Positions 38,069 through 47,626 are shown, numbered from the stretch's first letter. The stretch: 64,000 nt of DNA from JBGTLU01 sp041743935 (GCA_041743935.1 JBGTLU010000018.1:1-64000), one strand, 5' to 3'. The notes: generated from the sequence alone by a model not told the origin. A program made the numbers and translations.

Positions 38069-40105
38069 ATGATTATTAAAAACCTGCAAAGTAGATTATT
38101 TGTTATCATTCTATTTCTTGTTTGTTGGTTTTATGGTTATCAAGATATTCTTTTTAAACCCCCACAATCTGCACATAAATGGCGACAAGCAGACTGTGCT
38201 TCCATCACCCTGAATTATTATCAATACGGTCTTAATTTTTTTGAACCGCAAGTGCATAATCTAACCTCAAATGGGGGCAAAACCGGACAATGTGCTACCA
38301 GTGAATTGCCTATACTCTACTTTTTTACTTCACAATTGTACCATCTTACCGGCCCTAATGATTCTATTCTAAGATTTTTAAACACACTCCTCTTTTTGGT
38401 TGGATTATTTTATTTGTATCGCTTGTTCGAGTTGATAACCTTAGAATTTTTTTGGGCTGCTTCGCTCACCTTACTTATTTTTTCCTCACCGGTTTTAGTT
38501 TTTTACGGTAATAATTTTTTGTCCGATACTCCGGCACTGGCTATGAGTATAGTAGCCTGGTTTTACTTTTTGCGATACCACTTGCAAAACAACCAACGAG
38601 ATTGGCACAAAGCAATATTTTTTGCCATGCTTGCCGGATTTTTTAAGGTCTCGGCATTACTTACTTTGTTTGCTTTTATTGGCATATTAATCATTAAACA
38701 ACTTAGAGAAAATCGCAAGGTTGTTTTAGATTATAAAAAGTATCAAAAAGCATTTATCATTCCACCAATTATTGCAATTGGGCTAGTAATGTTCTGGATT
38801 TTTTATGCTGCTTACTACAACAAAAAATACGATTGCACTTATTTCTCTACTACCATTTTCCCTATTTGGGATTTAAAACCCGAACTCATTTCCTACATAT
38901 TCAACAACATCAACAAGCTTTGGGTGCCCGAGTATTTTTCAACCAGCATATATTTACTTTTAGGTATTTGCTTGTTATTTTGTACTTGGTTTTACAGAAA
39001 AGGTTGGAATATTTTATTGCTAGGTTTAGCCGTATTATTGGCACAAGCCATCGTGTTTGTGTTACTTCAATTTTGGACTTTCAACGACCACGATTATTAT
39101 ACCATCAACCTGTATATAATCCCCATAATTATTTTAGCAAACACAGCATACATTCTAAAAAATAAGTTTAACAAATTTTTTGCATCGTGGGTATTAAAAG
39201 CAACAATGGTTATTTTGCTACTATTTAATTGGTGGTATGCCAAAGAGAAATTAAACAATCGGTATACCGGTTGGATGAACGAATACCCAGCACACGAGAA
39301 TTTAGATGGCATCCAGCCGTATTTAAAAAGTATTGGAATAAGTCCAGGAGATACGGCCATATCCATCCCGGATTTTAGTCATGTCTCGTTGTATTTAACC
39401 AATTTAAGAGGCTGGACACTGTATAGTGATGCACGTTTTAATCGTGGTGAAAAGATTTACTACAATAATGACAGTGCTGGCATTGCAGCTTCGGTAGAAA
39501 AAGGAGCAAAATATCTGCTGATTAATGGGTTAGATGAACTAATTAAACGCCAATATCTACATTCATTTACCCATTATTTACTTGGCAAATATGAAACCGT
39601 TTTGATTTTTAAACTGGATACAAACGTTCAAAATTTCAATGTAAAATCGGTAACGGATACTACATTTTATTTGAATAATGCCGAAATAACAGATGGCGAC
39701 TATTTTATAGATGCCCTTGCCAGAAAATATGAATTTGCCAATACTCAAACGGATGAAAAATCATTTACCGGTAAATATTCCGTGAAATTAAACAAGGATC
39801 AACTTTATAGCATGACCACCGCTTTCGAAAATTTGGAGCTAGGAGATAGTTTTAAAATTAGTGGTTGGCGTTTAGGAAATGTTGCTATAGTGCTAGCATC
39901 CGAAGAAGAAGGTTTATATTACAACAACCAAATGACCATAGAAAACAGGAATGCCAAAGGTTGGGAAATGGTTACTAAAGAAGTTTACATCCCCGAAAAC
40001 CTGATTGGCAAAACCATAAAGATTTATTTGGTATATGATGGAACCGGTGATTGCTTTTTCGATGATTTGAGCATACAATACATTAAGAGGAAGTTGAATT
40101 TTTAA
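38069..40105 (+). CDS. GT-C (GT39-like) membrane glycosyltransferase with C-terminal beta domain
   Basis: 678 residues, intact. After the first membrane segment comes a periplasmic loop with HKWRQADCASI, where the Asp is the likely catalytic acidic residue of dolichyl/undecaprenyl-phosphate-sugar-dependent GT39/ArnT-type enzymes. About ten further membrane segments extend to residue 390. A soluble region follows, and the last 150 residues look like a jelly-roll/carbohydrate-binding domain (SFKISGWRLGNVAIVLASEE ... GTGDCFFDDLSIQYI). It probably transfers a sugar from a lipid carrier to a surface polymer or exported protein. It is the intact paralogue of the gene at 53513 and more distantly of 34159. 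Its neighbours are T9SS cargo genes. Confidence 0.85.
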   Translation: MIIKNLQSRLFVIILFLVCWFYGYQDILFKPPQSAHKWRQADCASITLNYYQYGLNFFEPQVHNLTSNGGKTGQCATSELPILYFFTSQLYHLTGPNDSILRFLNTLLFLVGLFYLYRLFELITLEFFWAASLTLLIFSSPVLVFYGNNFLSDTPALAMSIVAWFYFLRYHLQNNQRDWHKAIFFAMLAGFFKVSALLTLFAFIGILIIKQLRENRKVVLDYKKYQKAFIIPPIIAIGLVMFWIFYAAYYNKKYDCTYFSTTIFPIWDLKPELISYIFNNINKLWVPEYFSTSIYLLLGICLLFCTWFYRKGWNILLLGLAVLLAQAIVFVLLQFWTFNDHDYYTINLYIIPIIILANTAYILKNKFNKFFASWVLKATMVILLLFNWWYAKEKLNNRYTGWMNEYPAHENLDGIQPYLKSIGISPGDTAISIPDFSHVSLYLTNLRGWTLYSDARFNRGEKIYYNNDSAGIAASVEKGAKYLLINGLDELIKRQYLHSFTHYLLGKYETVLIFKLDTNVQNFNVKSVTDTTFYLNNAEITDGDYFIDALARKYEFANTQTDEKSFTGKYSVKLNKDQLYSMTTAFENLELGDSFKISGWRLGNVAIVLASEEEGLYYNNQMTIENRNAKGWEMVTKEVYIPENLIGKTIKIYLVYDGTGDCFFDDLSIQYIKRKLNF

Positions 40106-40172
40106 ACTATTTTATTTTTTAATTTGAATTATGTAATTGACTTGTTAACTTAGACTTATCAATTGCTCTCAT

Positions 40173-41156
40173 ATGAAAAAAATAATCATGTTGTTCGGGA
40201 TATTGTTCTATGTATTCCCAACATTTTCTCAACTACTTCCCGGTAATAATACTATTGATTTTGCTCCGGTAGGTGCTAAATGGTTTTATTCGGTAACCAT
40301 AAATGAAAACACATCCGGTAATCCTATCATTGGGTATGTAAAATACGAATCGGTGAAAGATACCATCATACGTGAATTGATTTTTGACCGCAACTGCCGT
40401 ATTATAACCGCAACCTTGTTCAGTCCCATTGCAGAGCCAATCTCATGGGGCAGAGAAATTGTCTATTCTTCCGGAGAACAAATTTTTTACTTTGACGATG
40501 GTAGGTTTTATAAGTTATTTGATTATTCTTTGGCTGCAGGCAGCACATTAACCGTAAGAAGTAGTAGTTTCAGGGGGCTTTTCCAACATCGAAATAATCT
40601 ATTCGATAAGTTTGAGTATAAAATTGATTCGGTAAAAACGCAAACCATACAAGGGGTAAGCTTTAAAGTTCAATACCCTTCCATCACCCAAAATGCAACA
40701 ACAGAAAGTTGGTATTTAGTTAATGGTTTTGCAAAGGAAAATGAAAATATTCCAGTTTTTGCCAACAAAGGTAATTTCTTTGGTGGGCTTGGAGTTAAGG
40801 CAACTAATGAGTTGCAAACCGGGGATTTTAGATGTTATACCGACAAAAACATGCAAATAAATCAGACGGATAAACCTTGTGATTTTATGTCGGCTGGGGT
40901 AATAACATCAGTATTAAATAAAGATAAAAAGCAGTCTGTATGGCATTATACCAACGGCAATGATCTCATCATCAACTACCCTGAGTTGGATATGAACAAA
41001 ATTACCATTTATTCCCTCAGCGGTACCACAATTTTAGAGGCTCCAATATCCTCTAATGCATTTATCTTGAATAAAAACCAATTAAAATCGGGGGTATATG
41101 TGGCAAAATTAATTGGTAAAGAACATGTATATCAATTCAAGTTCATGGTAGAATAA
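40173..41156 (+). CDS. Exported protein with T9SS C-terminal sorting domain
   Basis: 327 residues: signal peptide (MKKIIMLFGILFYVFPTFSQ), a beta-rich region without recognisable catalytic motifs, and a C-terminal T9SS type A sorting domain of about 75 residues (LIINYPELDMNKITIYSLSG ... LKSGVYVAKLIGKEHVYQFK). It should therefore be exported by the T9SS and processed by PorU. It begins 67 bases after the GT-C gene on the same strand and may be its co-expressed client, which is inference. A single copy of each Cys-containing stretch (DRNCRI, DFRCYT, PCDFMS) is present. Confidence 0.8.
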   Translation: MKKIIMLFGILFYVFPTFSQLLPGNNTIDFAPVGAKWFYSVTINENTSGNPIIGYVKYESVKDTIIRELIFDRNCRIITATLFSPIAEPISWGREIVYSSGEQIFYFDDGRFYKLFDYSLAAGSTLTVRSSSFRGLFQHRNNLFDKFEYKIDSVKTQTIQGVSFKVQYPSITQNATTESWYLVNGFAKENENIPVFANKGNFFGGLGVKATNELQTGDFRCYTDKNMQINQTDKPCDFMSAGVITSVLNKDKKQSVWHYTNGNDLIINYPELDMNKITIYSLSGTTILEAPISSNAFILNKNQLKSGVYVAKLIGKEHVYQFKFMVE

Positions 41157-41194
41157 AAGATTTTTTTGATATCTTATTTACTTAGTTTTTAATC

Positions 41195-41773
41195 TTATCT
41201 TTTCTTCTTTTTCGGAAATTTCATGCGATATGCCACTTTTACTTCGCCTTTCGCAATGGCCTCGAGTTTGGCATTAAGCATGCGTTTACGCATGGGCGAT
41301 AGATAATCGGTAAATAATTTTCCTTCTATGTGGTCGTATTCGTGCTGGATAATTCTGGCTGCCAGACCGCTAAACCAAGCAGTATGCTCCTTAAAATGTT
41401 CATCGAGGTAACGCAATTGCACTTCTTGGTAGCGTTTCACTTCTTCTCGTATTTCCGGAATACTTAAACATCCCTCATTAAAATCCCATAAGTCACCTTT
41501 TTCTGCCAATATAATTGGGTTGATGAATACTTTTTTAAACTGTTTCAAGAATTCAAAATCCGGTTCTTCTTCCTCGGCAAAAGGGGTAGCATCTATCACA
41601 AATAAACGAATAGACAAACCAACCTGAGGCGCCGCCAAACCTACCCCACTGGCAGCATACATGGTTTCGAACATGTCTTGTATGAGTTTAGGTAAATCCG
41701 GATAGGCTTTATCAATGTCCAGCGCTTTCTTTTTAAGCACCGGATCGCCATAGGCGGTTATGGGAAGAATCAT
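41195..41773 (-). CDS. def: Peptide deformylase
   Basis: 192 residues. Metalloenzyme that removes the formyl group from nascent proteins at the ribosome exit. All three motifs are intact: GVGLAAPQVG, EGCLSIPE (metal Cys) and HEYDHIEG (two metal His and catalytic Glu). The C-terminal tail is Lys-rich (KFPKKKKR). Transcribed in the same direction as ruvX, about 200 bases downstream of it. Confidence 0.97.
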   Translation of the reverse strand: MILPITAYGDPVLKKKALDIDKAYPDLPKLIQDMFETMYAASGVGLAAPQVGLSIRLFVIDATPFAEEEEPDFEFLKQFKKVFINPIILAEKGDLWDFNEGCLSIPEIREEVKRYQEVQLRYLDEHFKEHTAWFSGLAARIIQHEYDHIEGKLFTDYLSPMRKRMLNAKLEAIAKGEVKVAYRMKFPKKKKR

Positions 41774-41845
41774 GCTACAAAATTAGCAGTAATTGTGAAA
41801 ATGCATAATTGTTAGTACGAGGTTGCTGGTCGGAAGGAGGAAAAA

Positions 41846-41877
41846 GGAATTTTGGATTTTGGATTTTGGATTTTGAA
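41846..41877. repeat. Short tandem repeat (GGATTTT) in the def-ruvX gap
   Basis: Four consecutive GGATTTT-like 7-base units, with similar GAATTTTGA/TTTTGAATTTTAAA sequence to about 41937. A reading frame through it on the minus strand encodes only repetitive low-complexity sequence and is not a gene. Confidence 0.6.
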
Positions 41878-41973
41878 TGGGAAAGAGGAAATATGAAATA
41901 AGAAGGAGGAATTTTGAGTTTTGAATTTTAAATTTTTCATGCTTACCTAAAGGGAAAACTCGCAACACACAAC

Positions 41974-42390
41974 CTAATACCCTTTCATTTGCATGTAACC
42001 TTGCAAAATAATGGTAGCGCTAATGGTATCGGTTAATGCTTTATTTTGCCGATCGGATTTTTTTAAACCACTTTGCAATATCACCCGCTGTGCCATAACA
42101 GAAGTAAATCGCTCATCCATTCTTACTATCGGAATTTGCGGAAAATTCTTCTTGAGTACATTCATAAAACCCACAATGTATCTTTCGGTTTCCGAATTGC
42201 TGCCATCGTTTTGTTTAGGCTCGCCAACTACAAAGGTTTCTACTTGTTCGGTTTGTAAATATTTATTCAAAAAATCTACTATATCTTTTGGGTGGATGGT
42301 AGTAAGCCCGTTGGCAATGAGTTGCATGGGGTCGGTTACGGCAATGCCCAAGCGCTTAGTGCCAAAATCAAATGCCATGATACGTGCCAT
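41974..42390 (-). CDS. ruvX: Holliday junction resolvase-like YqgF/RuvX
   Basis: 138 residues, the family length. RNase H-fold protein used in pre-16S rRNA 5' end maturation and proposed to resolve Holliday junctions. Visible motifs: N-terminal MAFDFGTKRLGIAVTD with the first Asp, FVVGEPKQNDGSNSE in the middle, and VRMDERFTSVMAQRVI. It is divergent from holB, with 66 bases between start codons, a typical promoter-sized gap. Confidence 0.95.
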   Translation of the reverse strand: MARIMAFDFGTKRLGIAVTDPMQLIANGLTTIHPKDIVDFLNKYLQTEQVETFVVGEPKQNDGSNSETERYIVGFMNVLKKNFPQIPIVRMDERFTSVMAQRVILQSGLKKSDRQNKALTDTISATIILQGYMQMKGY

Positions 42391-42456
42391 GAGGTAAAGA
42401 TATAAATTGATTCAATGCCCATCTCATTTAATTATCCTATTATCTATCTTTAACCC

Positions 42457-43584
42457 ATGCAATTTAAAGATATCCCAGGTCAATTGGAGGTGAAAAACCG
42501 ATTAATAACTACGGTAAAAACCGGTCGGATACCACATGCTCAATTATTTATGGGGCCACAGGGTTGTTGCAGTTTAAACTTGGCTATTGCCTATGCTCAG
42601 TATATTTCGTGCCAAAATAAACAAGAAAATGACTCATGCGGCGAATGCAGTTCGTGCCGTAAATACCAAAAATTGGCTCATCCCGATTTACATTTTTCTT
42701 TCCCTTACGTCACCACTTCTTCTAAAAAGGAAACCTGCGATGTGTTTATGCCCGAGTGGAGAATTGCGTTAGATAAAGAAGCCTGCTTAACCTATGCTGC
42801 TTGGCTAAATTACCTCGATGCAGAAAATAAACAACTGAATATTTACATACACGAATGCCATAATATCCTTCAAAAACTCAGCTTAAAACCATTTGAGAGC
42901 GAGTTTAAGGTATTAATTATGTGGTTGCCCGAATATTTAGGGAAAGAAGGCAATGCTCTTTTAAAACTCATAGAAGAGCCACCGCATAAAACCATTTTAT
43001 TGTTCGTAACCGAAAACCGAGATGCTATTTTATCTACCATATTGTCTAGAACTCAACTCATAAAAATTCCAAAATTAGAAGACGAAGTCATTCGTAGTTT
43101 TTTAGTAGAAAACATAGAAATCAGTAACGAAAATGCTCAAAAAGCCACGTTTTTAGCCGAAGGGGATTTAGCAACTGCCATTTCTACAGCACAGGAATTG
43201 CAAAATGATTACGAGGAAGTTTTTATGAATTGGATGCGTTTATGCTACAAAGCAAATGGTCTTACCCTGATGGCATGGGTAGAAGAAACCGCCAAAATGA
43301 GGCGGGAATCGCAGAAAAGTTTTTTAAGATACGGTTTAGGTTTGCTTCGCGAATGCTTACTATGGAACAGCCATACGAAAGAATTAGTAAAAGTAAATAG
43401 CCAAGAATTAGAATTTGTTGAACGATTTTCGCAATTTGTGCCGTTCGGAATTGTATCGCCCATTTTGGAAGAAATGGAAAAAGCCATCTACCACATTGAG
43501 CGTAATGCAAATGCCAAAATAGTTTTTTTAGATTTATCTTTGCGAATAGTAATTTTATTAAAACAACAATCTGTTACGGCATAA
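42457..43584 (+). CDS. holB: DNA polymerase III subunit delta' (HolB-like)
   Basis: 375 residues. Clamp-loader subunit at the replication fork. The N-terminus has the family start QLEVKNRLITTVKTGRIPHAQLFMGPQG; the P-loop is degenerate (GPQGCCSLNLA), as expected for delta', which does not hydrolyse ATP. The zinc module is present (CQNKQEND-CGECSSCRKYQK). A sensor-like segment LLKLIEEPPHKTILLFVTEN and ILSRTQ follow. It starts an operon with the PSP1-domain gene (29-base gap) and gldH. Confidence 0.92.
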   Translation: MQFKDIPGQLEVKNRLITTVKTGRIPHAQLFMGPQGCCSLNLAIAYAQYISCQNKQENDSCGECSSCRKYQKLAHPDLHFSFPYVTTSSKKETCDVFMPEWRIALDKEACLTYAAWLNYLDAENKQLNIYIHECHNILQKLSLKPFESEFKVLIMWLPEYLGKEGNALLKLIEEPPHKTILLFVTENRDAILSTILSRTQLIKIPKLEDEVIRSFLVENIEISNENAQKATFLAEGDLATAISTAQELQNDYEEVFMNWMRLCYKANGLTLMAWVEETAKMRRESQKSFLRYGLGLLRECLLWNSHTKELVKVNSQELEFVERFSQFVPFGIVSPILEEMEKAIYHIERNANAKIVFLDLSLRIVILLKQQSVTA

Positions 43585-43613
43585 GCTAAGCAGATTTCAA
43601 CATATAAAAAGAT

Positions 43614-44846
43614 ATGGGATGTGGTTCTTGTTCCTCGGGTAGTTGTACTCCTGCAGGATGTAAAAGTAACGGTGCTTGCATGACCGATGGTGGATGCAGC
43701 AAATTAGATGTACACGATTGGCTATCCGACATGGATATGCCAACTAATTATAAACCCTTTGATGTTATTGAAGTCCGTTTTAAAGGCTCACGTAAAGATT
43801 TTTACCGCAATGTAGATGCTCTTTATTTAGAAGCCGGAGAATTGGTTGTAGTAGAAGGTAATGCCGGCGGATATGACATTGGGCATGTAACCATGACCGG
43901 CGAGTTGGTGAAAATGCAACTCAAAAAACATCGCCTTAGTGGCGATGCAGAAAGCATAAAAAAAGTATATAGAAAAGCAACAGAAGCCGATGTTGAAAAA
44001 TGGAAATTGGCCAAAAGTTTAGAAAAAGACACACAACAACGCGCCCGCACTATCATTACCGAACTTAATTTGAACATGAAATTAAGTGATGTAGATTACC
44101 AAGGCGATAAAACCAAGGCAACATTTTATTATACTGCCGAAGACAGAGTAGATTTCAGGGAATTAATAAAACGTCTGGCAGAAAATTTTAGAGTAAGAAT
44201 AGAAATGCGGCAAATTGGTATGCGCCAAGAAGCAAGCCGATTAGGAGGCATTGGTTCTTGTGGCAGAGAATTATGTTGTTCTACTTGGCTAACGGAATTT
44301 AAAACCGTTTCTACCGCTGCAGCACGCTACCAAAACCTTTCCTTAAACACATCGAAACTTGCAGGACAATGTGGCAAACTTAAATGTTGCTTAAACTATG
44401 AGTTAGATACTTACATGGATGCACTAAGGCAATTCCCAAAAGATGTAGAACGGCTAGAAACCAAGAAGGGGCACGCTTATTTGCGCAAAACAGATATTTT
44501 TAAAAAACTGATGTGGTTCAGTTATGCCGAAGACGAGAATTGGATTCCATTAGAAATTCCGAAAGTAAATGAAATCATCGCCCTAAATAAAAAAGGCGAA
44601 AAACCTATTGAATTAGTTGCTGAGATAGCACAACCCGAAATTCAAGCCATTAAATCCTATGATTACGAAAACGTGGTAGGACAAGATAGTTTAACTCGTT
44701 TGGATGACCGCAAAAAGCAAGGCAATCGTAACAAAAAACGTAACCCTAATCGGAATAAAAATGTAACGGATGTTGCTAAAAATACTAGACCGAACCAAAA
44801 TCCAAACCAAAATAAAAATAATAAAAACCGTGGCAAGGATAGCTAA
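43614..44846 (+). CDS. PSP1-domain (RicT/YaaT-like) protein
   Basis: 410 residues. N-terminal Cys-rich segment (MGCGSCSSGSCTPAGCKSNG) followed by a PSP1 domain (about residues 95-290) with the hallmark CGRELCCSTW and SLNTSKLAGQCGKLKCCLNY. The C-terminal 45 residues are Lys/Asn/Arg-rich and disordered. In Bacillus, RicT with RicA and RicF controls RNA processing via an iron-sulphur complex; the Bacteroidota members are poorly studied. The gene lies between holB and gldH, a lineage-conserved order, and its last 17 bases overlap the likely start of gldH. Confidence 0.9.
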   Translation: MGCGSCSSGSCTPAGCKSNGACMTDGGCSKLDVHDWLSDMDMPTNYKPFDVIEVRFKGSRKDFYRNVDALYLEAGELVVVEGNAGGYDIGHVTMTGELVKMQLKKHRLSGDAESIKKVYRKATEADVEKWKLAKSLEKDTQQRARTIITELNLNMKLSDVDYQGDKTKATFYYTAEDRVDFRELIKRLAENFRVRIEMRQIGMRQEASRLGGIGSCGRELCCSTWLTEFKTVSTAAARYQNLSLNTSKLAGQCGKLKCCLNYELDTYMDALRQFPKDVERLETKKGHAYLRKTDIFKKLMWFSYAEDENWIPLEIPKVNEIIALNKKGEKPIELVAEIAQPEIQAIKSYDYENVVGQDSLTRLDDRKKQGNRNKKRNPNRNKNVTDVAKNTRPNQNPNQNKNNKNRGKDS

Positions 44847-45309
44847 AAGTAGTATTTTCATGTTTTTGTGTGTTTGTTTGCTATTTACTTCCTGTCAAGA
44901 ACAAGCGCTTTATGATGTGCATACCCCATTGGAAAACAAAGGTTGGTCATATAATTTTAAGCCAAACTATTTAGTAACCATTAGAGACACCTCTTTGCAT
45001 TACGATGTTTCCTTAAACCTTAGACACAATGACCAGTATAAATACAGTAATTTGTTTGTGGTTTTTACTTTGGAGGATGTAGACTTAAAAAGAACAGTAA
45101 CTAATCATGAATTTAAATTAGCAGAAGCAGATGGCAGGTGGCTTGGCAGTGGTTCTGGTTTCATATACAGCTATACTTTTCCAATAGTACAGAAAATAAA
45201 ATTCGACAAACCGGGCATTTACCTTATGCAATTAGAACAAAACATGCGCGATGAGCCTCTCATGCACATCGAAGACATCGGCATAAGAGTGGAGAAAAAC
45301 CCTAATTAA
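44830..45309 (+). CDS. gldH: Gliding motility lipoprotein GldH
   Basis: 159 residues from GTG 44830, an in-frame start inside the end of the PSP1 gene; ATG 44860 would give a shorter signal. Both give a lipoprotein signal peptide with lipobox LLFTSC. The mature part has the GldH pattern (HTPLENKGWSYNFKPNYLVT, RDTSLHYDVSLNLRHNDQYK, YTFPIVQKIKFDKPGIYLMQ). GldH is required for gliding in Flavobacterium and is linked to the T9SS machinery, but it is also present in nongliding relatives, so motility cannot be concluded. Last gene of the holB operon. Confidence 0.9.
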   Translation: MARIAKSSIFMFLCVCLLFTSCQEQALYDVHTPLENKGWSYNFKPNYLVTIRDTSLHYDVSLNLRHNDQYKYSNLFVVFTLEDVDLKRTVTNHEFKLAEADGRWLGSGSGFIYSYTFPIVQKIKFDKPGIYLMQLEQNMRDEPLMHIEDIGIRVEKNPN

Positions 45310-45430
45310 CCACTTAATTTTTTGGCATTCAGATTACTTAAAAGACAATTGTAAATTTTTAGTTGTTATCAACGATTGCAATTTTTTTGGTTAGTTAATT
45401 TGTTATAATTGTTGCTCAAAAAAAATCCAT

Positions 45431-46006
45431 ATGAAGAAAACTTTTACTCTATTTTTTGCTATGTCGCTCATTACCTGCACTATTTATGCTCAGGAGATTC
45501 CAAAAAAATCACCGGTTAAATTTTTACTGGCAGGTGCTCTTGAACTTGGGGGAGACGAAGTTGCCAGAATCCTATTTGCAGATGGAAGTGAGCAAACTAT
45601 TGTTGCCGGACAAGGCGGAACCATTTCAGCAGGCATCCAAATTGCCTTGAATGAAAAAGAAAATTTTGCTTTAAGAACCAGTTTGGGGATAAAATATGTT
45701 ACCACAAAGGCAGATAATGCCAACATCCGTCTAACGCGCTTCCCTATTCATTTAACTGCTCATTATTTTCCGATTAAAGATTTAAGAATCGGAGCAGGTA
45801 TTGTAACGCACCAAGGAATTCGTTATCGTGCTGATGGTATTGGTCCGGATCTGGACTTTAAAGGTGCCATTGGACCTGTGATTGAAGCCTCTTTCAAAGG
45901 AATTGGTTTAAGCTATACCTTGATGACTTATACCGATGAAAACAGCAACACCTATTCTGCCAATGCCATAGGATTAACTTTTTCGGGCGTTTTAGGCAAA
46001 AAATAA
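45431..46006 (+). CDS. Small outer-membrane beta-barrel protein
   Basis: 191 residues with signal peptide (MKKTFTLFFAMSLITCTIYA, then Q). Alternating hydrophobic strands (FALRTSLGIKYVTTKA, RLTRFPIHLTAHYFPIKDLR, GLSYTLMTYTDENSNTYSAN) indicate an 8-stranded barrel of the generic Bacteroidota outer-membrane type. Substrate unknown. It is followed by a terminator and stands alone. Confidence 0.75.
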   Translation: MKKTFTLFFAMSLITCTIYAQEIPKKSPVKFLLAGALELGGDEVARILFADGSEQTIVAGQGGTISAGIQIALNEKENFALRTSLGIKYVTTKADNANIRLTRFPIHLTAHYFPIKDLRIGAGIVTHQGIRYRADGIGPDLDFKGAIGPVIEASFKGIGLSYTLMTYTDENSNTYSANAIGLTFSGVLGKK

Positions 46007-46030
46007 TAATCAATTAATGAATTGTTGTGT

Positions 46031-46056
46031 ACGAGGTGATGCAAGCATCACCTCGT
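46031..46056 (+). terminator. Hairpin after the beta-barrel gene
   Basis: A perfect 12-base stem ACGAGGTGATGC / GCATCACCTCGT, followed by an AT-rich sequence without a long T-run. It is a probable terminator or 3' stabilising hairpin. Confidence 0.6.
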
Positions 46057-46196
46057 ATTATTTATGCTTTTTGATAAAGTTTTTCGCTAAATAATGTACA
46101 AATTGGTACATTTACTTTTTAAAACTATCCAAGTTGGATGTTTCGTTTGCTTATTAAATCGTTCTCATTCTACTAGCAAACTTAAATCAAATTTTT

Positions 46197-47270
46197 ATGC
46201 GTAAAACATACAGTGTAATTTCAGGAACAGGGGCGTATATTCCTTCAAAAGTGGTTAAAAATGAAGCATTTTTAAACCACGAGTTCTATGAAAATGACGG
46301 AACCAAACTCAATAAAACAAATCAAGATATCATTGATAAGTTTCAAGAAATTACCACTATTGCTGAGCGCAGATACGTTACTGACGATTTGGTAACTTCC
46401 GATATTGCAACTTTTGCAGCTTTAGAAGCGATAAACTCTGCTAAAATTGATAAAGAGGATTTAGATTATGTGATTGTAGCACATAACTTTGGTGATGTTA
46501 CTTACGATAATAACCGATCAGACTTGGTACCTAGTTTGGCAGCAAGAGTAAAATACCAATTGGGTATAATTAACCCCGAAACTGTAGCATACGATATTCC
46601 ATTTGGTTGCCCGGGTTGGTTGCAGGGAGTAATACAAGCCGATTATTTTATTAAATCTGGCGATGCAAAAAAAATACTGGTAATTGGTGCCGAAACTATC
46701 TCCAGAGTTTGCGATCCACACGATAGAGATAGTATGATTTATGCGGATGGTGCTGGAGCAGTAATTTTAGAAGCTAAAACAAGCGATACCCCAATCGGAA
46801 TTTTGGCCCACAAAACCCGTTCAGACACCCATCAATATTCTAAAATGTTATTCATGGGCAAATCTTACAATCAGAAACTTACCGAAGATTTGTATCTGAA
46901 AATGAATGGCCGAAAATTGTATCAATATGCTTTAGAAGTAGTACCAACTGCCATAAAATCCTGCTTAGAGAAATGCAATGTTCAACTAAAGGATATTAAA
47001 AAAGTATTGATCCACCAAGCAAACGGAAAAATGGACGATGCCATTCTTAAACGTTTATATGCTTTGTATGGCATGGACGAATCTCCGGAAGACATTATGC
47101 CAATGACAATATCATGGTTAGGAAATTCATCTGTTGCAACTTTACCTACTTTATATCATTTAATCATAAATGGTGAACTAAAAAAACACCAAATAAACTC
47201 CGAGGATATCATTATTTTTGCTTCAGTTGGTGCAGGTATGAACATCAATGCCGTAATTTATAAAATGTAA
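46197..47270 (+). CDS. 3-oxoacyl-ACP synthase III-like ketosynthase
   Basis: 357 residues, longer than FabH of E. coli. Thiolase-fold condensing enzyme. The catalytic triad is present: Cys138 (IPFGCPGWLQG), His273 (VLIHQANGKMDD) and Asn310 (SWLGNSSVATLP). Such proteins start fatty acid or arylpolyene/alkane-type chains by condensing acyl-CoA with malonyl-ACP. It has Bacteroidota-style insertions and is not in a fatty acid cluster, so its role could be secondary lipid synthesis rather than the main FabH. The following gene starts 5 bases after its stop. Confidence 0.88.
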   Translation: MRKTYSVISGTGAYIPSKVVKNEAFLNHEFYENDGTKLNKTNQDIIDKFQEITTIAERRYVTDDLVTSDIATFAALEAINSAKIDKEDLDYVIVAHNFGDVTYDNNRSDLVPSLAARVKYQLGIINPETVAYDIPFGCPGWLQGVIQADYFIKSGDAKKILVIGAETISRVCDPHDRDSMIYADGAGAVILEAKTSDTPIGILAHKTRSDTHQYSKMLFMGKSYNQKLTEDLYLKMNGRKLYQYALEVVPTAIKSCLEKCNVQLKDIKKVLIHQANGKMDDAILKRLYALYGMDESPEDIMPMTISWLGNSSVATLPTLYHLIINGELKKHQINSEDIIIFASVGAGMNINAVIYKM

Positions 47271-47275
47271 ACACT

Positions 47276-47626
47276 ATGAAATATACTTTCTTAACCATAT
47301 TACTTGCCTTTTCTCTGATAGCAAGCGCTCAAGAAAACAAACAAACAGTAAACAACTCTTTGAAGTTAAAGTCGGCTGTTTACGAAGTAGCCTGCGGACA
47401 ATGTCAATTTAATCAGCCAGGTTTTGGATGCGATTTGGCAATTAAAATCAAAGGAAAAGTATATTGGATTGATGGTACTACCATTGATGAACATGGAGAT
47501 GCACATGCCGATGATGGCTTTTGTAATAAAGTAAGGAAAGCGCGTGTTAGCGGAGAAATAAAAGATAATCGAGTTAAAGTTTCGGACTTTGTTTTGATTA
47601 AATCGACGCTAAGGAAACAGAATTAA
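47276..47626 (+). CDS. Small secreted Cys-rich protein (DUF6370-like)
   Basis: 116 residues with signal peptide (MKYTFLTILLAFSLIASAQ). The mature domain has VACGQCQFNQPGFGCDLAIK and DEHGDAHADDGFCNKVRKAR: four Cys and an Asp/His-rich loop that suggest metal binding or disulphides. The pattern resembles the uncharacterised DUF6370 family as I remember it. It is cotranscribed with the upstream ketosynthase (5-base gap). Function unknown. Confidence 0.75.
   Translation: MKYTFLTILLAFSLIASAQENKQTVNNSLKLKSAVYEVACGQCQFNQPGFGCDLAIKIKGKVYWIDGTTIDEHGDAHADDGFCNKVRKARVSGEIKDNRVKVSDFVLIKSTLRKQN

Noticed and set aside
41783..41968. 61-codon frame upstream of def
   Set aside because: It is made of GGATTTT-type tandem repeats and low-complexity sequence (IQNPKSKIQNS), has no family, and sits in the def-ruvX gap.
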